Shown: positions 9,112-19,920, numbered from the stretch's first letter. The stretch is 64,000 bases of DNA from Halomonas faecis (GCF_010993975.1 NZ_JAACZO010000011.1:310001-374000); one strand, 5' to 3'. The notes: generated from the sequence alone by a model not told the origin. Made by a program: numbers and translations.

Positions 9112-9879
9112 ATGTTCGAGGTCAAGGGCGCTACCTTTGAGGTCAACGACACCTGTCTGCTCCATCCGGTGGAACACCGCTTCCAGGAAGGCAAGATCTA
9201 CGGATTGATCGGCCACAACGGCTCCGGGAAATCGACTCTGATCAAACTGCTCGCTCAGCAACAGCCAGTGAGCCAAGGGAAAATACTGCTCGACGAACGC
9301 TCGTTGAACGATTGGGGGCAGCGCGAGTTCGCTCGCCGAGTCGCTTATCTGCCGCAGCATTTGCCCAGTGCCGAGAACCTGACCGGGCGCGAGCTGATCG
9401 GCTTCGGCCGCTATCCCTGGCACGGCCTGCTGGGTCGCCATACGCCCGAAGACACGGCAGCCGTCGAACGAGCCATCCAACTCAGCCATACTCAAGACTT
9501 CGCCGACCGTCTGGTAGACACCCTCTCCGGCGGCGAACGCCAGCGTGTATGGCTGGCCATGCTGCTGGCCCAGGAGAGCCAGTTCCTGCTGCTCGACGAA
9601 CCGCTGGCCGCGCTGGATATCTCCCATCAAATGGAAGTGCTGGCACTGATCCGCAAGCTGTGCGACGAGTTGAAGCTGTGCGTGATCATCGTGTTGCACG
9701 ACATCAACATGGCCTCACGCTACTGCGACGAACTGCTCGCGCTTCACACTGGCCGAGTGCTGGCCCACGGTTCCCCTAAGGAAATGATGACCGACGCCAC
9801 CCTGGAGGCCATCTACGGTCTGCCCATGCAGGTCATGCCCCACCCCAACGGCGAGCATCGTATCGCTGTGGCGTGCTAG
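9112..9879 (+). CDS. fhuC: FhuC-like iron-siderophore ABC transporter ATP-binding protein
   Basis: 255 residues. Walker A GHNGSGKS lies near residues 35-42, Q-loop LPQH near 82, signature LSGGERQR near 140, Walker B FLLLDEP near 160, and the H-loop VLHDINMASRYCD near 200. The segment GRYPWHGLLGRHTPED and the C-terminal YGLPMQVMPHP are FhuC-like rather than FecE-like. A ribosome site AAGGA precedes the ATG by 7 bases. No FhuB or FhuD gene is next to it, so it must work with permeases encoded elsewhere or with the FecCD pair at 16825-18857. Confidence 0.85.
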   Translation: MFEVKGATFEVNDTCLLHPVEHRFQEGKIYGLIGHNGSGKSTLIKLLAQQQPVSQGKILLDERSLNDWGQREFARRVAYLPQHLPSAENLTGRELIGFGRYPWHGLLGRHTPEDTAAVERAIQLSHTQDFADRLVDTLSGGERQRVWLAMLLAQESQFLLLDEPLAALDISHQMEVLALIRKLCDELKLCVIIVLHDINMASRYCDELLALHTGRVLAHGSPKEMMTDATLEAIYGLPMQVMPHPNGEHRIAVAC

Positions 9880-9992
9880 GCCTTTGAACGCCAGGGATTC
9901 CACCCCACCCTTGCCGAGCCTACCGCGTCACCCAGGAGTCCACGAGTCCGGCTCTGAGCTTCTGGCGTATCCAGCGATCCCATGCCTGGCAA

Positions 9993-10424
9993 TCAGCCCA
10001 AGCCGTGCAGAAGCAGATCCTGCGTCAATGGCGCCAAAGTCAATCGTAGCGCTTCGCGTCGTTCGACCCAACGTATCTCAGCGATCTCCGCCGCCGCCGC
10101 GACACGCTCATCGGTCACCAGTCGAAACAGGTGGGCCTCCACCTCATGATGCGGCTCATTGGCAGCGGGAGCGCGGCGAACGCCGCACTCCGTCAACTGA
10201 TCGGGTTGGACCCGAAGCCCCAGTTCTTCCTCGAGTTCACGACAGAGTGCCGATTCCGCTGCTTCACTGGCCTCCATCTTGCCCCCCGGCTGCATGAAGA
10301 AACGGGTATGCCGCTTACGCACCAGAAGCCATCGCTGTCGTGGGTCGAGCACCACGGCAGCAGCGATGCGGATCAACCGTGGCGCATCGATATCGTCGGA
10401 TACGATCGTTCGTCCCTTTTTCAT
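9993..10424 (-). CDS. Nudix hydrolase
   Basis: 143 residues with a complete Nudix box, G-x5-E-x7-RE-L-x-EE-x-G-L, beginning at the second G of PGGKMEASEAAES near residue 48. Such enzymes hydrolyse nucleoside diphosphate derivatives; the substrate is not evident. It starts 4 bases after the nrdF stop, so it is very likely the last gene of the nrdHIEF transcript. A role in dNTP pool sanitation is inferred from that link. Confidence 0.88.
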   Translation of the reverse strand: MKKGRTIVSDDIDAPRLIRIAAAVVLDPRQRWLLVRKRHTRFFMQPGGKMEASEAAESALCRELEEELGLRVQPDQLTECGVRRAPAANEPHHEVEAHLFRLVTDERVAAAAEIAEIRWVERREALRLTLAPLTQDLLLHGLG

Positions 10425-10428
10425 GCTG

Positions 10429-11418
<990 letters not shown>

Positions 11419-11473
11419 TCAATCTCGTGTTGGAAGAGGCAAGGCCTCATCTCGCCGCAGGCTGGTCATGCCA

Positions 11474-13642
11474 CTAGAGGCTGCAGGAAACGCAGCCCTC
11501 TACTTCGGTGCCTTCCAGGGCGCTTTGGCGCAGGCGTACGTAGTAGAGCGTCTTGATGCCCTTGCGCCAGGCGTAGATCTGCGCCTTGTTGATGTCGCGC
11601 GTGGTGGCGGTGTCCGGGAAGAACAGCGTCAGCGAGAGTCCCTGGTCGACGTGCTGCGAGGCCTCGGCGTAGGTATCGATGATCGCCTCCGGCCCGATTT
11701 CGTAGGCATCCCGGTAGTACTCGAGGTTGTCGTCGTCGAGAAACGGCGCCGGATAGTAGACGCGCCCCAGCTTGCCTTCCTTGCGGATCTCGATCTTGGC
11801 GGCCACCGGATGAATGCTCGACGTCGAGTGGTTGATGTAGGAGATCGAGCCGGTCGGCGGCACCGCCTGCAGGTTGCGGTTGTAGAGCCCGTGAGCCCTC
11901 ACCGATGCCTTGAGCGAGCGCCAGTCGTCCTGGCTGGGAATGGCAATGCCGGATCGCTCGAACAGCGCCCGAACCTTCTCGGTACGCGGCTGCCAGGCGC
12001 GCTCGGTGTACTTGTCGAAGAAGGCACCATTGGCATAGTCGGAATCGGCGAAACCGGCGAAGCTCTCTCCGCGCTCCATGGCCAGCCGGTTGGAGGCGCG
12101 CAGGGCATGATAGGCCACGCAGTAGAAGTAGAAGTTGGTGAAGTCCAACCCCTCCTCCGATCCATAGTGGATGCGCTCGCGTGCCAGGAAGCCGTGGAGG
12201 TTCATCTGCCCCAGGCCGATGGCTCGCGAGCGCGCGTTGCCATTGGCCACGGATGGCACCGAGCGGATCTCGGTCATCTCCGCCACGGCGGTGAGGCCGC
12301 GCACCGCGATGTCGACGCTGGTGCCGATGTCGCCGGAGTCCATCACCTTGGCGATGTTCATGGAGCCCAGGTTGCAGGAAATGTCTTCACCGATTTCACG
12401 ATAGCCCAGGTCGTCATCGTAGCGACTCGAGGTGTTGACCTGCAGAATCTCCGAACACAGATTGCTCATGTTGACGCGACCGGCGATCGGGTTGGCGCGA
12501 TTCACGTTGTCCTCGAACATCACGTAGGGGTAGCCGGACTCGAACTGCACCTCGGCCAGGGTCTGGAAGAAGGCGCGTGCGTCGATTTTGCTCTTGCGAA
12601 TGCGCCCGTCGGCCACCATCTCGTGATACTTCTCGGTCACGCTGATGTCGCCGAACGGCACGCCGTAGACGCGCTCGACGTCGTAGGGCGAAAACAGGTA
12701 CATCGCCTCGTTGCGCTTGGCCAGCTCGAAGGTGATGTCGGGAATGGTCACGCCCAGCGACAGCGTCTTGATGCGGATCTTCTCGTCGGCATTCTCGCGC
12801 TTGGTGTCGAGGAAGCGCAGGATGTCCGGATGGTGCGCATTGAGATAAACGGCGCCGGCGCCCTGGCGCGCGCCCAGCTGGTTGGCGTAGGAGAAGGCGT
12901 CCTCGAGCAGTTTCATGATCGGGATGATGCCCGACGACTGATTCTCGATGTGCTTGATCGGCGCCCCTACCTCGCGGATGTTGCTGAGCAGCAGCGCTAC
13001 GCCGCCTCCACGCTTGGAGAGCTGCAGCGCCGAGTTGATGGCGCGGCCGATGGACTCCATGTTGTCTTCGATGCGCAGCAGAAAGCACGACACCAGTTCG
13101 CCCCGCTGTCGCTTGCCACAGTTGAGAAAGGTCGGCGTGGCGGGCTGGAAACGCCCACTGACGATCTCGTCGACCAGAGCGCGAGCCAGCGCTTCGTTAC
13201 CGCATGCCAAGGTCAGAGCCACCATGCAGACGCGGTCTTCGTAGCGCTCCAGGTAGCGCTTGCCGTCGAAGGTCTTGAGCGTGTAGCTCGTATAGTATTT
13301 GAAAGCGCCGAGAAAGCTGGGAAAACGAAACTTGTAAGCGTAGGCCTGTTCGAAAAGCGCCTTGATGAATCCGGCATCGTATGGGGCCAGTACTTCGGCC
13401 TCGTAGTAATCCTCCTCGACCAGGTAATCGAGCTTCTCTTCCAACGAGTGGAAGAATACCGTGTTCTGGTTGACGTGCTGCAGGAAGTACTGGCGCGCCG
13501 CTTCGCGATCCTTTTCCAGCTGCAGCTCGCCGCTCGGGCCATACAGATTGAGCATGGCATTGAGGGCGTGATAGTCCAGCGTACGCCCCGCACTTTTGGC
13601 CGACATCTCACGGTTCGGTTCGGCTAGGCTTGTCGTTTCCAA
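11474..13642 (-). CDS. nrdE: Class Ib ribonucleotide reductase alpha subunit NrdE
   Basis: 722 residues, against about 714 for Escherichia coli NrdE. Active-site features include NLCSEILQ (catalytic Cys) and the [18 protein letters not shown] region. The C-terminal redox pair is CVSC in the last six residues, which NrdH reduces. It lacks the N-terminal ATP-cone of class Ia. The ATG at 13642 overlaps the nrdI stop by about 19 bases; a second in-frame ATG at 13606 is possible. Confidence 0.96.
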   Translation of the reverse strand: METTSLAEPNREMSAKSAGRTLDYHALNAMLNLYGPSGELQLEKDREAARQYFLQHVNQNTVFFHSLEEKLDYLVEEDYYEAEVLAPYDAGFIKALFEQAYAYKFRFPSFLGAFKYYTSYTLKTFDGKRYLERYEDRVCMVALTLACGNEALARALVDEIVSGRFQPATPTFLNCGKRQRGELVSCFLLRIEDNMESIGRAINSALQLSKRGGGVALLLSNIREVGAPIKHIENQSSGIIPIMKLLEDAFSYANQLGARQGAGAVYLNAHHPDILRFLDTKRENADEKIRIKTLSLGVTIPDITFELAKRNEAMYLFSPYDVERVYGVPFGDISVTEKYHEMVADGRIRKSKIDARAFFQTLAEVQFESGYPYVMFEDNVNRANPIAGRVNMSNLCSEILQVNTSSRYDDDLGYREIGEDISCNLGSMNIAKVMDSGDIGTSVDIAVRGLTAVAEMTEIRSVPSVANGNARSRAIGLGQMNLHGFLARERIHYGSEEGLDFTNFYFYCVAYHALRASNRLAMERGESFAGFADSDYANGAFFDKYTERAWQPRTEKVRALFERSGIAIPSQDDWRSLKASVRAHGLYNRNLQAVPPTGSISYINHSTSSIHPVAAKIEIRKEGKLGRVYYPAPFLDDDNLEYYRDAYEIGPEAIIDTYAEASQHVDQGLSLTLFFPDTATTRDINKAQIYAWRKGIKTLYYVRLRQSALEGTEVEGCVSCSL

Positions 13643-14064
13643 AACTCTGTCACTCCCTTGCGGACCCGGGCCACGTCGTCATCGGTGCCCAGCAGTTCGA
13701 ATCGATACAGAAAAGGCACGCCGCACTTGTCGGCGACGATGCGCCCAGCCAGCCCGAAGGCGGCCCCGAAGTTGGTGTTGCCGGCGGCGATCACCCCACG
13801 GATCAGGGCGCGGTTCGTCTCGTCGTTGAGAAAGCGAATGACCGGCCCTGGCACCGCCCCCTTTTCGCTGCCACCGCCATAGGTCGGTACCACCAGGATG
13901 TAGGGCCGGCTGGCGCGCAGCGGCTCGGCATCGCGCTCCAGCGGAATTCGCCGAGCCGGCAACTCGAGCTTCTCCACGAAGCGCCGGGTATTGCCCGATC
14001 GGGTCGAGAAGTAGACCAATTCGCCATGCTCGGTCGGGTGTTCCAGCGGCATCGCGAGCGTCAC
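13624..14064 (-). CDS. nrdI: NrdI flavodoxin-like protein for Mn-NrdF activation
   Basis: 146 residues. The flavin-binding loop [16 protein letters not shown] lies near residues 18-33, followed by PTYGGG near 60 and [10 protein letters not shown] near 93, all standard NrdI features. In the family, NrdI delivers the oxidant that assembles the manganese tyrosyl cofactor of NrdF. It overlaps nrdH by 4 bases at its start and nrdE at its end. Confidence 0.95.
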   Translation of the reverse strand: MTLAMPLEHPTEHGELVYFSTRSGNTRRFVEKLELPARRIPLERDAEPLRASRPYILVVPTYGGGSEKGAVPGPVIRFLNDETNRALIRGVIAAGNTNFGAAFGLAGRIVADKCGVPFLYRFELLGTDDDVARVRKGVTEFWKRQA

Positions 14065-14282
14065 GCCAACTCCTGGATGCGATCCGGGCGAAAGCCCGAC
14101 CAGTGCTCCTCGCCAGCAACCACCACCGGCAATTGCCGGTAGCCCAGTTCCTCCACGGTACGACGTGCCGCAGGGTCGTCATCGATATCCAGGACACGGT
14201 AAACGAGCCCCTGGCGATCCAGCGCCCGGTAAGTCGCAGAACATTGCACACAGGCCGGACGGCTGTAGACATGAACTTCCAT
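14061..14282 (-). CDS. nrdH: NrdH glutaredoxin-like redoxin
   Basis: 73 residues from the ATG at 14282, which has a strong GGAGGAG ribosome site; an upstream in-frame start would add a non-homologous Cys-rich tail and was rejected. The redox motif CVQC lies at about residues 11-14, and the conserved WSGFRPD near the C-terminus is diagnostic of NrdH. It reduces the C-terminal disulfide of NrdE with electrons from thioredoxin reductase. It is the first gene of the nrdHIEF operon. Confidence 0.94.
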   Translation of the reverse strand: MEVHVYSRPACVQCSATYRALDRQGLVYRVLDIDDDPAARRTVEELGYRQLPVVVAGEEHWSGFRPDRIQELA

Positions 14283-14347
14283 CGCTCTCTCCTCCATCAC
14301 TTTCGTCCTTTTCCTGCAAGGCGGGCATGACGCACAACAGCCAATGC

Positions 14348-14394
14348 ACACCATATATTGTGTCGTAATAGGGTAAGATACCCACATATGGTCC
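14348..14394 (-). promoter_or_regulatory. NrdR-box pair upstream of nrdHIEF
   Basis: Box 1, acaccatatattgtgt at 14348-14363, matches the acaCwAtATaTwGtgt NrdR consensus essentially completely. Box 2 at 14379-14394 (tacccacatatggtcc) is degenerate but keeps C4, A6, ATaT and GT. The box centres are 31 bases apart, three helical turns, which is the usual NrdR spacing. Confidence 0.8.
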
Positions 14395-14523
14395 TGTCAA
14401 GGAGAAAACGCGAAGTCACCATGAAGATCATCGATACGCATTGGCGTACCGGCCGGGCACTGGCCGCTGTCGCACGGAACCGGCGAGCCTTGCCAGACGT
14501 TGCCAACGCCACGCTTGAAAAGT

Positions 14524-14545
14524 ATAATGCGAATCCTTATCATTA
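14524..14545 (+). promoter_or_regulatory. Fur-box-like site upstream of the 14622 receptor
   Basis: An inverted AT-rich sequence, ataatgcgaatccttatcat plus two bases, pairs an ATAATG half with a TTATCATTA half. It lies about 80 bases before the receptor start. Confidence 0.55.
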
Positions 14546-14621
14546 ATTGCGCATCCCACAACCAATCCCCGCGGCGTCCGGCCAAGCACCGGTGCCCATG
14601 CATCCAAGGGAATCGCATTCA

Positions 14622-16760
14622 ATGCCCTACCGACAGAACCCGGTCGTCAAGTGCCTGCCCCTTCTGTTCTGCTCCACGCTGCCCACCCTGGCCCTCGCCC
14701 AGACCGACAACGAAGGACCGGCAGCCTCCGACGACCTCTCTCCGCTGGTGATCACCGCAACTCGCAATCGGAGCAACGAAGGCGAGACCCCGCAGAAGGT
14801 CACCGTCATCACGCGCGAGCAGATCGAGCAGCAGTTGGCGATCACCCAAGACCCCGGCCAGGTGCTCAGCAACCTGATCCCTTCCTACTCGCCCAGCCGC
14901 CAGAAGCTTTCCAATGCCGGCGAGACTTTCCGCGGGCGTAAACCGCTATTCCTGGTCGATGGCGTCCCTCAGTCCAATCCCCTGCGCGACAGCAGTCGCG
15001 ACAGCTACACCATCGACCTCTCCATGGTCGAGCGCATCGAGGTGATCCATGGCGCCAGCGCCGAGCACGGCCTGGGCGCCACCGGCGGCATCATCAACTA
15101 CGTGACCAAACGACCCGATGGCGCCGGCGTGCACCAGAATGCCGGCGTCAGTCTGACCAGCGACGACGACTTCGAGTCGGAAGGCTTCGGCCACAAGCTG
15201 GACTACCACCTCAGCGGCCAGACCGGCGACTGGGACTATGTGCTGGCCGCCAGCCGCCAGAAACGCGGCGTCTTCTACGACGGCAACGATGAGATCGTCG
15301 GTATCGCCTATCCCGGCGAGATCCAGAACTCCACCAGCTACGACCTGCTGGCCAAGGCAGGCTACTGGATCGACGACGATCAGAATGTCGAGATATCGGT
15401 CAACCGCTTCGACCTGGAGAGCGACGGCGACTACGTTCCCGTGCTCGGCGACCGCGACGCCGGTATTGCCACCACCGCACGCAAGGGCGACCCGGATGGC
15501 GACCCGGGATACAACGAAGTGACCACCGCCAGACTCTCCTACTCCCACGATGACTGGCTGGGCAATGAGCTGGACGCCCAGCTCTACGGCCAGCGTTTTC
15601 GCGCCCAATTTGCCACCACGCCCTATGGTTCATTCCCCTACCAGGATAGTGCCGGCAACACGCTCTACGACCAGACACGCAACGAGTCCGACAAGCTCGG
15701 TGCCAAGTTGACCCTGTCCCGAGATGGACTGCTGAACGACCGCCTGACCCTGACCACCGGTCTCGACCTGCTGCAGGACGATACCCGCCAGATGCTCGTC
15801 CACACTGGACGAACCTACGTGCCGGAAACCCGCTTCCGCAACGTGGCGACCTTTCTACAGGGCGACATCGCTGCCACCGACGCCTTGACCCTGCACGCCG
15901 GGGTCCGCCATGAGCAGGCCGAGCTGAACGTCGACGACTTCTCGACCGTGGATCGCAGCACGACCGTCGAAAACGATCTCGTCTCCGTGGACGGCGGTAG
16001 CCCCGACTTCGACGAGACCCTGTTCAACGCCGGTATCGTCTACCAGGCGACCGGCTGGGCCCAGCTCTACGCCAACTACTCGGAAGGCTTCGGCATGCCC
16101 GACGTGGGCCGGGTACTGCGCGGCATCAGCTCCCCCGGACAGGACATCGACTCCCTGCTCCAATTGCAGCCGATCGTGACCGACAACCGCGAGATCGGCG
16201 CACGCTTCGACTGGAAGCGCTATGGCCTCAAGCTGAGCTATTACGAGTCGAACTCGGACTACGGCGAGCGTCTCGCCTTCGAAAACGGCACCTGGGTCGG
16301 CAACCGCGAGAAAACCGAGATCCAGGGTTTCGAGGTCACCGGCGAAGCCCGGTTGAACGAGGCCCACCAACTGCGGCTCACCTATACCCACGCCGAGGGC
16401 GAATCGGATACCGATGGCGATGGTAGCGTCGACACCGAACTGACCGGCATGAACATCGCTCCCGACACTCTCAAACTGGCATGGAGTGCAGCCTGGGGCG
16501 AAAAGCTCTCATCTCATCTGCAATACAGCCACTATTTCGAGCGAAGCGTCGACGATCCCGAGCTCGAATTCGACGGTCATGGACTGGTCGATGCCTCCCT
16601 GACCTACCATCTGCCCTGGGGCCGGATGTCATTCGGCATCGAGAACCTGACAGACGAAGATTACTTCACCTATTACTCCCAGGCGGCACGGAACAGTGAC
16701 GAGTACTACTTCAAGGGGCGCGGACGAACGCTGACCCTCGGCTACCAGCTCGATTTCTGA
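14622..16760 (+). CDS. TonB-dependent outer-membrane receptor (no STN domain)
   Basis: 712 residues from the ATG at 14622, chosen because it gives a clean signal peptide (to about residue 27, LALAQ) behind a CAAGGG ribosome site. An in-frame start at 14547 would add 25 residues ahead of it. The TonB box is DLSPLVITATRN near residues 40-50. The plug has ETPQKVTVITREQIEQQL and MVERIEVIHGASAEHGLGATGG, and the 22-strand barrel ends in F (LTLGYQLDF). Overall style resembles hydroxamate (aerobactin/rhizobactin-type) receptors, but the ligand is uncertain. No sigma/anti-sigma pair is adjacent, so simple Fur control is likely. A strong terminator follows at 16794. Confidence 0.9.
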   Translation: MPYRQNPVVKCLPLLFCSTLPTLALAQTDNEGPAASDDLSPLVITATRNRSNEGETPQKVTVITREQIEQQLAITQDPGQVLSNLIPSYSPSRQKLSNAGETFRGRKPLFLVDGVPQSNPLRDSSRDSYTIDLSMVERIEVIHGASAEHGLGATGGIINYVTKRPDGAGVHQNAGVSLTSDDDFESEGFGHKLDYHLSGQTGDWDYVLAASRQKRGVFYDGNDEIVGIAYPGEIQNSTSYDLLAKAGYWIDDDQNVEISVNRFDLESDGDYVPVLGDRDAGIATTARKGDPDGDPGYNEVTTARLSYSHDDWLGNELDAQLYGQRFRAQFATTPYGSFPYQDSAGNTLYDQTRNESDKLGAKLTLSRDGLLNDRLTLTTGLDLLQDDTRQMLVHTGRTYVPETRFRNVATFLQGDIAATDALTLHAGVRHEQAELNVDDFSTVDRSTTVENDLVSVDGGSPDFDETLFNAGIVYQATGWAQLYANYSEGFGMPDVGRVLRGISSPGQDIDSLLQLQPIVTDNREIGARFDWKRYGLKLSYYESNSDYGERLAFENGTWVGNREKTEIQGFEVTGEARLNEAHQLRLTYTHAEGESDTDGDGSVDTELTGMNIAPDTLKLAWSAAWGEKLSSHLQYSHYFERSVDDPELEFDGHGLVDASLTYHLPWGRMSFGIENLTDEDYFTYYSQAARNSDEYYFKGRGRTLTLGYQLDF

Positions 16761-16793
16761 TCACCGCTTCGGTTGGAGTCTCGCTCACCGTAT

Positions 16794-16818
16794 GGCGGCG
16801 CTACGGCGCCGCCTTTTT
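16794..16818 (+). terminator. Intrinsic terminator after the 14622 receptor
   Basis: A perfect 8-bp stem, ggcggcgc / gcgccgcc, with a tacg tetraloop is followed by ttttt on the + strand. Confidence 0.85.
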
Positions 16819-16824
16819 CATGCC

Positions 16825-17856
16825 TCAGCGCCAGCGGTAGAGCAAGTAGACGAAAAACGGCGCCCCGATCCCGGCAACGAAGATCCCCGCCGGCAGGTCG
16901 CGTGGCAAGAAGGCGAGTCGCCCCAGCAGGTCGGCATAGAGCAGGATCAGAGCGCCGATCAGGGCGGTCGTCGGCACCAGGGCGGTATGGCCGCGCGCCA
17001 CCAGGCGACGCGCGATGTGCGGAGCGAGCAAACCGATGAAACTCAACCCGCCGGCAAAGGCCACCGCCGCGCCGGAGAGGGCCACGGCCAGCAGCAGCAA
17101 GGAGAGCCGCGTACCCGACACGGCCGTTCCCAACCCCGTGGCCATGTCGTCCCCGAGTGCCAGAGCATCGAGTCTTCGCGCCATCCCCAACGCCAGTGGC
17201 AGCCCTAGCAGCGCCCAGGGTGCCAGCCACGCCACCTCTCGCCACTGGGCGGCATAGAGACTGCCGGTCAGCCACACGTAAGCCTGCATCGCCGTGGTAT
17301 CGGCAGCGAGCACCAGCACCAGCGTGGTCGCCGCCCCCAGAGCAGCAGCGATACCAATGCCGATCAGCACCAGCCTTGCCGGCGTCACACCATGCCCAGC
17401 CAGAGCGAGAATTCCCAGCGCTACCAGCAGTGCGCCGGTCAGTGCCGCCAGTGGCAGCCAGGCCTCGCCGAGCGCCGCACCACCCAGCGCCAGGAAGCTC
17501 ACCGCCGCGAGCGACGCACCGCCGGTGATGCCGATCACGTCCGGCGACGCGAGCGGATTGCGCACCAGCCCCTGCAGCAGCAGCCCGGCGACCCCCAGAC
17601 AGCCGCCGACCAGAATCGCCAAGAGCACCCGCGGCAGGCGAATCTCGTGCACGATCAGCACGATGTCACTGCGTGCAGGAAACAGCAGCGCCTCCAGCAC
17701 CTGGGCCAGCGGCGTGGCCCGACTGCCCAGGCTCAGCGACGCCAGGGCGCTGATGACGAGCGCCAAGACCAGCAGCAGCGTCACCGCCAGGGTTCGGCGC
17801 TCGAAACGTAGCGAAAACCGCCCATCGGCAACGCGCAGAAGCCATGTCGAACTCAT
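16825..17856 (-). CDS. FecCD-family iron-siderophore ABC permease
   Basis: 343 residues, about ten membrane segments, normal for BtuC/FecD/FepG proteins. Family marks are LPRVLLAILVGGCLGVAG near residue 75, GLVRNPLASPDVIGI near 97 and GLLAPHIARRLVARGH near 275 (the cytoplasmic loop contacting the ATPase). Its start overlaps the preceding permease stop by 4 bases. It is the third gene of binding protein-permease-permease and would form a heterodimeric inner-membrane channel with its neighbour. Confidence 0.93.
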   Translation of the reverse strand: MSSTWLLRVADGRFSLRFERRTLAVTLLLVLALVISALASLSLGSRATPLAQVLEALLFPARSDIVLIVHEIRLPRVLLAILVGGCLGVAGLLLQGLVRNPLASPDVIGITGGASLAAVSFLALGGAALGEAWLPLAALTGALLVALGILALAGHGVTPARLVLIGIGIAAALGAATTLVLVLAADTTAMQAYVWLTGSLYAAQWREVAWLAPWALLGLPLALGMARRLDALALGDDMATGLGTAVSGTRLSLLLLAVALSGAAVAFAGGLSFIGLLAPHIARRLVARGHTALVPTTALIGALILLYADLLGRLAFLPRDLPAGIFVAGIGAPFFVYLLYRWR

Positions 17857-18857
17857 GGGGTCAGACTCCGTCGGCAGGCCAGATAGAGGAAAAAGGGCGT
17901 GCCCAGCAGCGCCGTCATCACGCCTACCGGCACCTCCTGAGGAGGCATCAGAAAGCGTGCCAGGGTGTCGGCGACCAACAACAGCGTGGCCCCCAGCAGA
18001 GCGCAGCCAGGCAATAACCAGCGATGATCCCGACCGTACAGGGCACGCACCATGTGCGGCACGATCAGGCCCACGAAACCGATCATGCCGGCCATCGCCA
18101 CCGCGCCTCCGGCCAGCACGATGATCACGGCTCCGGCCAGCAACTTGACCCGGCCGGTACGCTGCCCGAGGCCCTTGACCACGTCATCGTCCAACGCCAG
18201 CAGGTTGAGCTGGCGAACCAACAACGGGCAGAGCAACGCGGCAGCGACGAAGAACGGCAACAGCGGCGTCATGACCTCGAGGCCGCGCCCGGCCACCGAC
18301 CCGGCCAGCCACAACAGCAGGCTCTCGAAGCGCGCCTGGTCGACGATCAACAGCCCCTGGGCCAAAGACACGAAAAGCGCGGTGACCGCCACTCCCGCCA
18401 ACACCAACCGCACCGGGGAAAGACCGCCACTCCGCTCACGCCCCAACGAGGCGACCAGCAGTGCTGCCACCAGGGCACCAAGAAAGGCCACCCACACCAG
18501 CGCCAGCGGCGAACGCAGGGCGAAGATGGCACTCGCCACCACCACGAAGCACATCGCCCCGGCATTGATACCGAGCACGCTCGGCGCGGCCAGGGCGTTA
18601 CGGGTCAGAGTCTGCATCAGGGCGCCCGCGACCGCCAGGCTGGCACCTACCAGGGCGGCGATGGCCGCTCTGGGAAGACGCTCGGTGCGCAGGATGAGGT
18701 GTTCCACGGACTCCGGGTCGGGCCGAAACAAGGCGTCCATCAGAGTCGTCGGCGCAATCTCGGTAGCGCCAAACACAAGGCTGGCAAACGCCGCGGCGAC
18801 GGCCAATGCCACCCCCAACAGCAGGCCGACAAGCCGAGCCGAGGGCACCTTCAGCAT
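17853..18857 (-). CDS. FecCD-family iron-siderophore ABC permease
   Basis: 334 residues, about ten membrane segments. Family marks are LPRAAIAALVGASLAVAGALMQ near residue 63 (shown in part), TRNALAAPSVLGINAGA near 90 and GLIVPHMVRALYGRDHRW near 265. It overlaps the binding-protein gene by 7 bases upstream and the second permease by 4 bases downstream, so the three are one transcriptional and translational unit. Confidence 0.93.
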   Translation of the reverse strand: MLKVPSARLVGLLLGVALAVAAAFASLVFGATEIAPTTLMDALFRPDPESVEHLILRTERLPRAAIAALVGASLAVAGALMQTLTRNALAAPSVLGINAGAMCFVVVASAIFALRSPLALVWVAFLGALVAALLVASLGRERSGGLSPVRLVLAGVAVTALFVSLAQGLLIVDQARFESLLLWLAGSVAGRGLEVMTPLLPFFVAAALLCPLLVRQLNLLALDDDVVKGLGQRTGRVKLLAGAVIIVLAGGAVAMAGMIGFVGLIVPHMVRALYGRDHRWLLPGCALLGATLLLVADTLARFLMPPQEVPVGVMTALLGTPFFLYLACRRSLTP

Positions 18858-19834
18858 GACTCGCCCTTCCCTTCCTTCTGGCCACCGCTCTTCGAACGGC
18901 CTGGCACCAAGCCATAGTGTGCGTAGAGCTCGTCGAGCAAGCGGTTGGCGGCCAGAATGCCGGCCCCCATGCTCCAGATCACCGGGTCGACGTCATGGAC
19001 TCGATCGCGTTTCACCGCCTCGAGGTTCTGCCATAACGGGTGGGCGGTCCAGGCTCGATGCTGCTCGGCCACGGCCGGATCGTCACGCATGAAGACGAAG
19101 ATGGCATCGGCGTCCATGGCTGGCAGACTCTCGCGACTGACCAGTTTGATCCCCCAGCCGGCTCCCGTTTGCCCCTCGGGCCGGCGAAAACCGAGCTGTT
19201 CGAGAACGCGCCAGGCAAAACCGTCGTAGTAGAGACGCACATGATCGCCCCGAAAGCTGACCACCGAGACCTCCTGCGGCCAGGCATCGCCCAGTGCCGC
19301 TGCGGCCCGGCAGCGGAAGTCGGCGACACGCTGGTGCCATGCATCGAGCAGCGCCCGCGCCTTCATCCGGCGACCGGTCGCCTTCCCGAGGAGTTCGAGC
19401 ATGGCCTCGAATTCGTAGGCGGTATCGGCGATCACCGTGGGTGCGATGCGCGACAACAGCGGGTAGACACTCGCCTGGCGGTAACGCGCACCGACGATCA
19501 GGTCGGGAGCCAGCTCCGCGATCGCCTCCAGATCCGGCTGGGTCTCCAGGCCAAGATAGCGCACGTCTTCGGGCAGGCTATCGCGCAGGTATCGGTACAT
19601 GGGGCGCTCGAGCCAGGATTCCACCACCCCCACCGGCTCCAGCCCCAGCGCCAGTGCGCTGTCCGTGGCTCCCTGATAGAGCGTCACGATGCGCTGCGGG
19701 CTGCCCACGATCCGGCTCTCGCCGAAAGCGTGCTCGACCGTCCGCCCGGACTCGGCCCGGGCCTCCCGTGGCAGACCGGAAAGCGCGAGCAAACAGGCAA
19801 TGACCCAAAGGGCGACGGGGATCGAACGGCTCAT
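18851..19834 (-). CDS. Periplasmic ferric-siderophore binding protein, FecB/FepB type
   Basis: 327 residues from the ATG at 19834, which has an AGGAAG ribosome site and gives a signal peptide to about residue 27 (REARAES). The cluster A-2 fold marks are GSPQRIVTLYQGATDSALALG near 45, DLEAIAELAPDLIVGA near 105 and an Asn/Trp-rich C-terminal helix region (DPVIWSMGAGILAANRLLDEL near 295, shown in part). It is a soluble protein; no lipobox is seen. First gene of the importer operon; a Fur-like site at 19902-19920 sits between it and the divergent ATPase gene. Confidence 0.9.
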   Translation of the reverse strand: MSRSIPVALWVIACLLALSGLPREARAESGRTVEHAFGESRIVGSPQRIVTLYQGATDSALALGLEPVGVVESWLERPMYRYLRDSLPEDVRYLGLETQPDLEAIAELAPDLIVGARYRQASVYPLLSRIAPTVIADTAYEFEAMLELLGKATGRRMKARALLDAWHQRVADFRCRAAAALGDAWPQEVSVVSFRGDHVRLYYDGFAWRVLEQLGFRRPEGQTGAGWGIKLVSRESLPAMDADAIFVFMRDDPAVAEQHRAWTAHPLWQNLEAVKRDRVHDVDPVIWSMGAGILAANRLLDELYAHYGLVPGRSKSGGQKEGKGESC

Positions 19835-19901
19835 GATCGCTTCCTGCAACACGCTATTGGACAGAGGGGCGCAGACGATGCCACACTCCCGCGCTCTGAT
19901 A

Positions 19902-19920
19902 CAAATGATTCTCACTTTTT
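19902..19920. promoter_or_regulatory. Fur-box-like site between divergent importer genes
   Basis: The bases caaatgattctcacttttt match the Fur consensus in AAATGATTCTCA. The site is about 70 bases from the binding-protein start and 16 bases from the ATPase start, so one site could repress both directions. Confidence 0.6.

Larger units (their letters stand above)
14283..14621. other. Divergent control region between nrdH and a TonB receptor
   Basis: About 340 bases without a confident gene. It contains the NrdR-box pair (14348-14394) and a Fur-like site (14524-14545). A 41-codon frame at 14421-14546 has a poor ribosome site and ends inside the Fur-like site; I do not call it a gene. Confidence 0.6.

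Noticed and set aside
14421..14546. 41-codon frame upstream of the 14622 receptor
   Set aside because: The ribosome site is about 17 bases away, the product is unrecognised, and it ends inside the Fur-like site. A leader peptide cannot be excluded.
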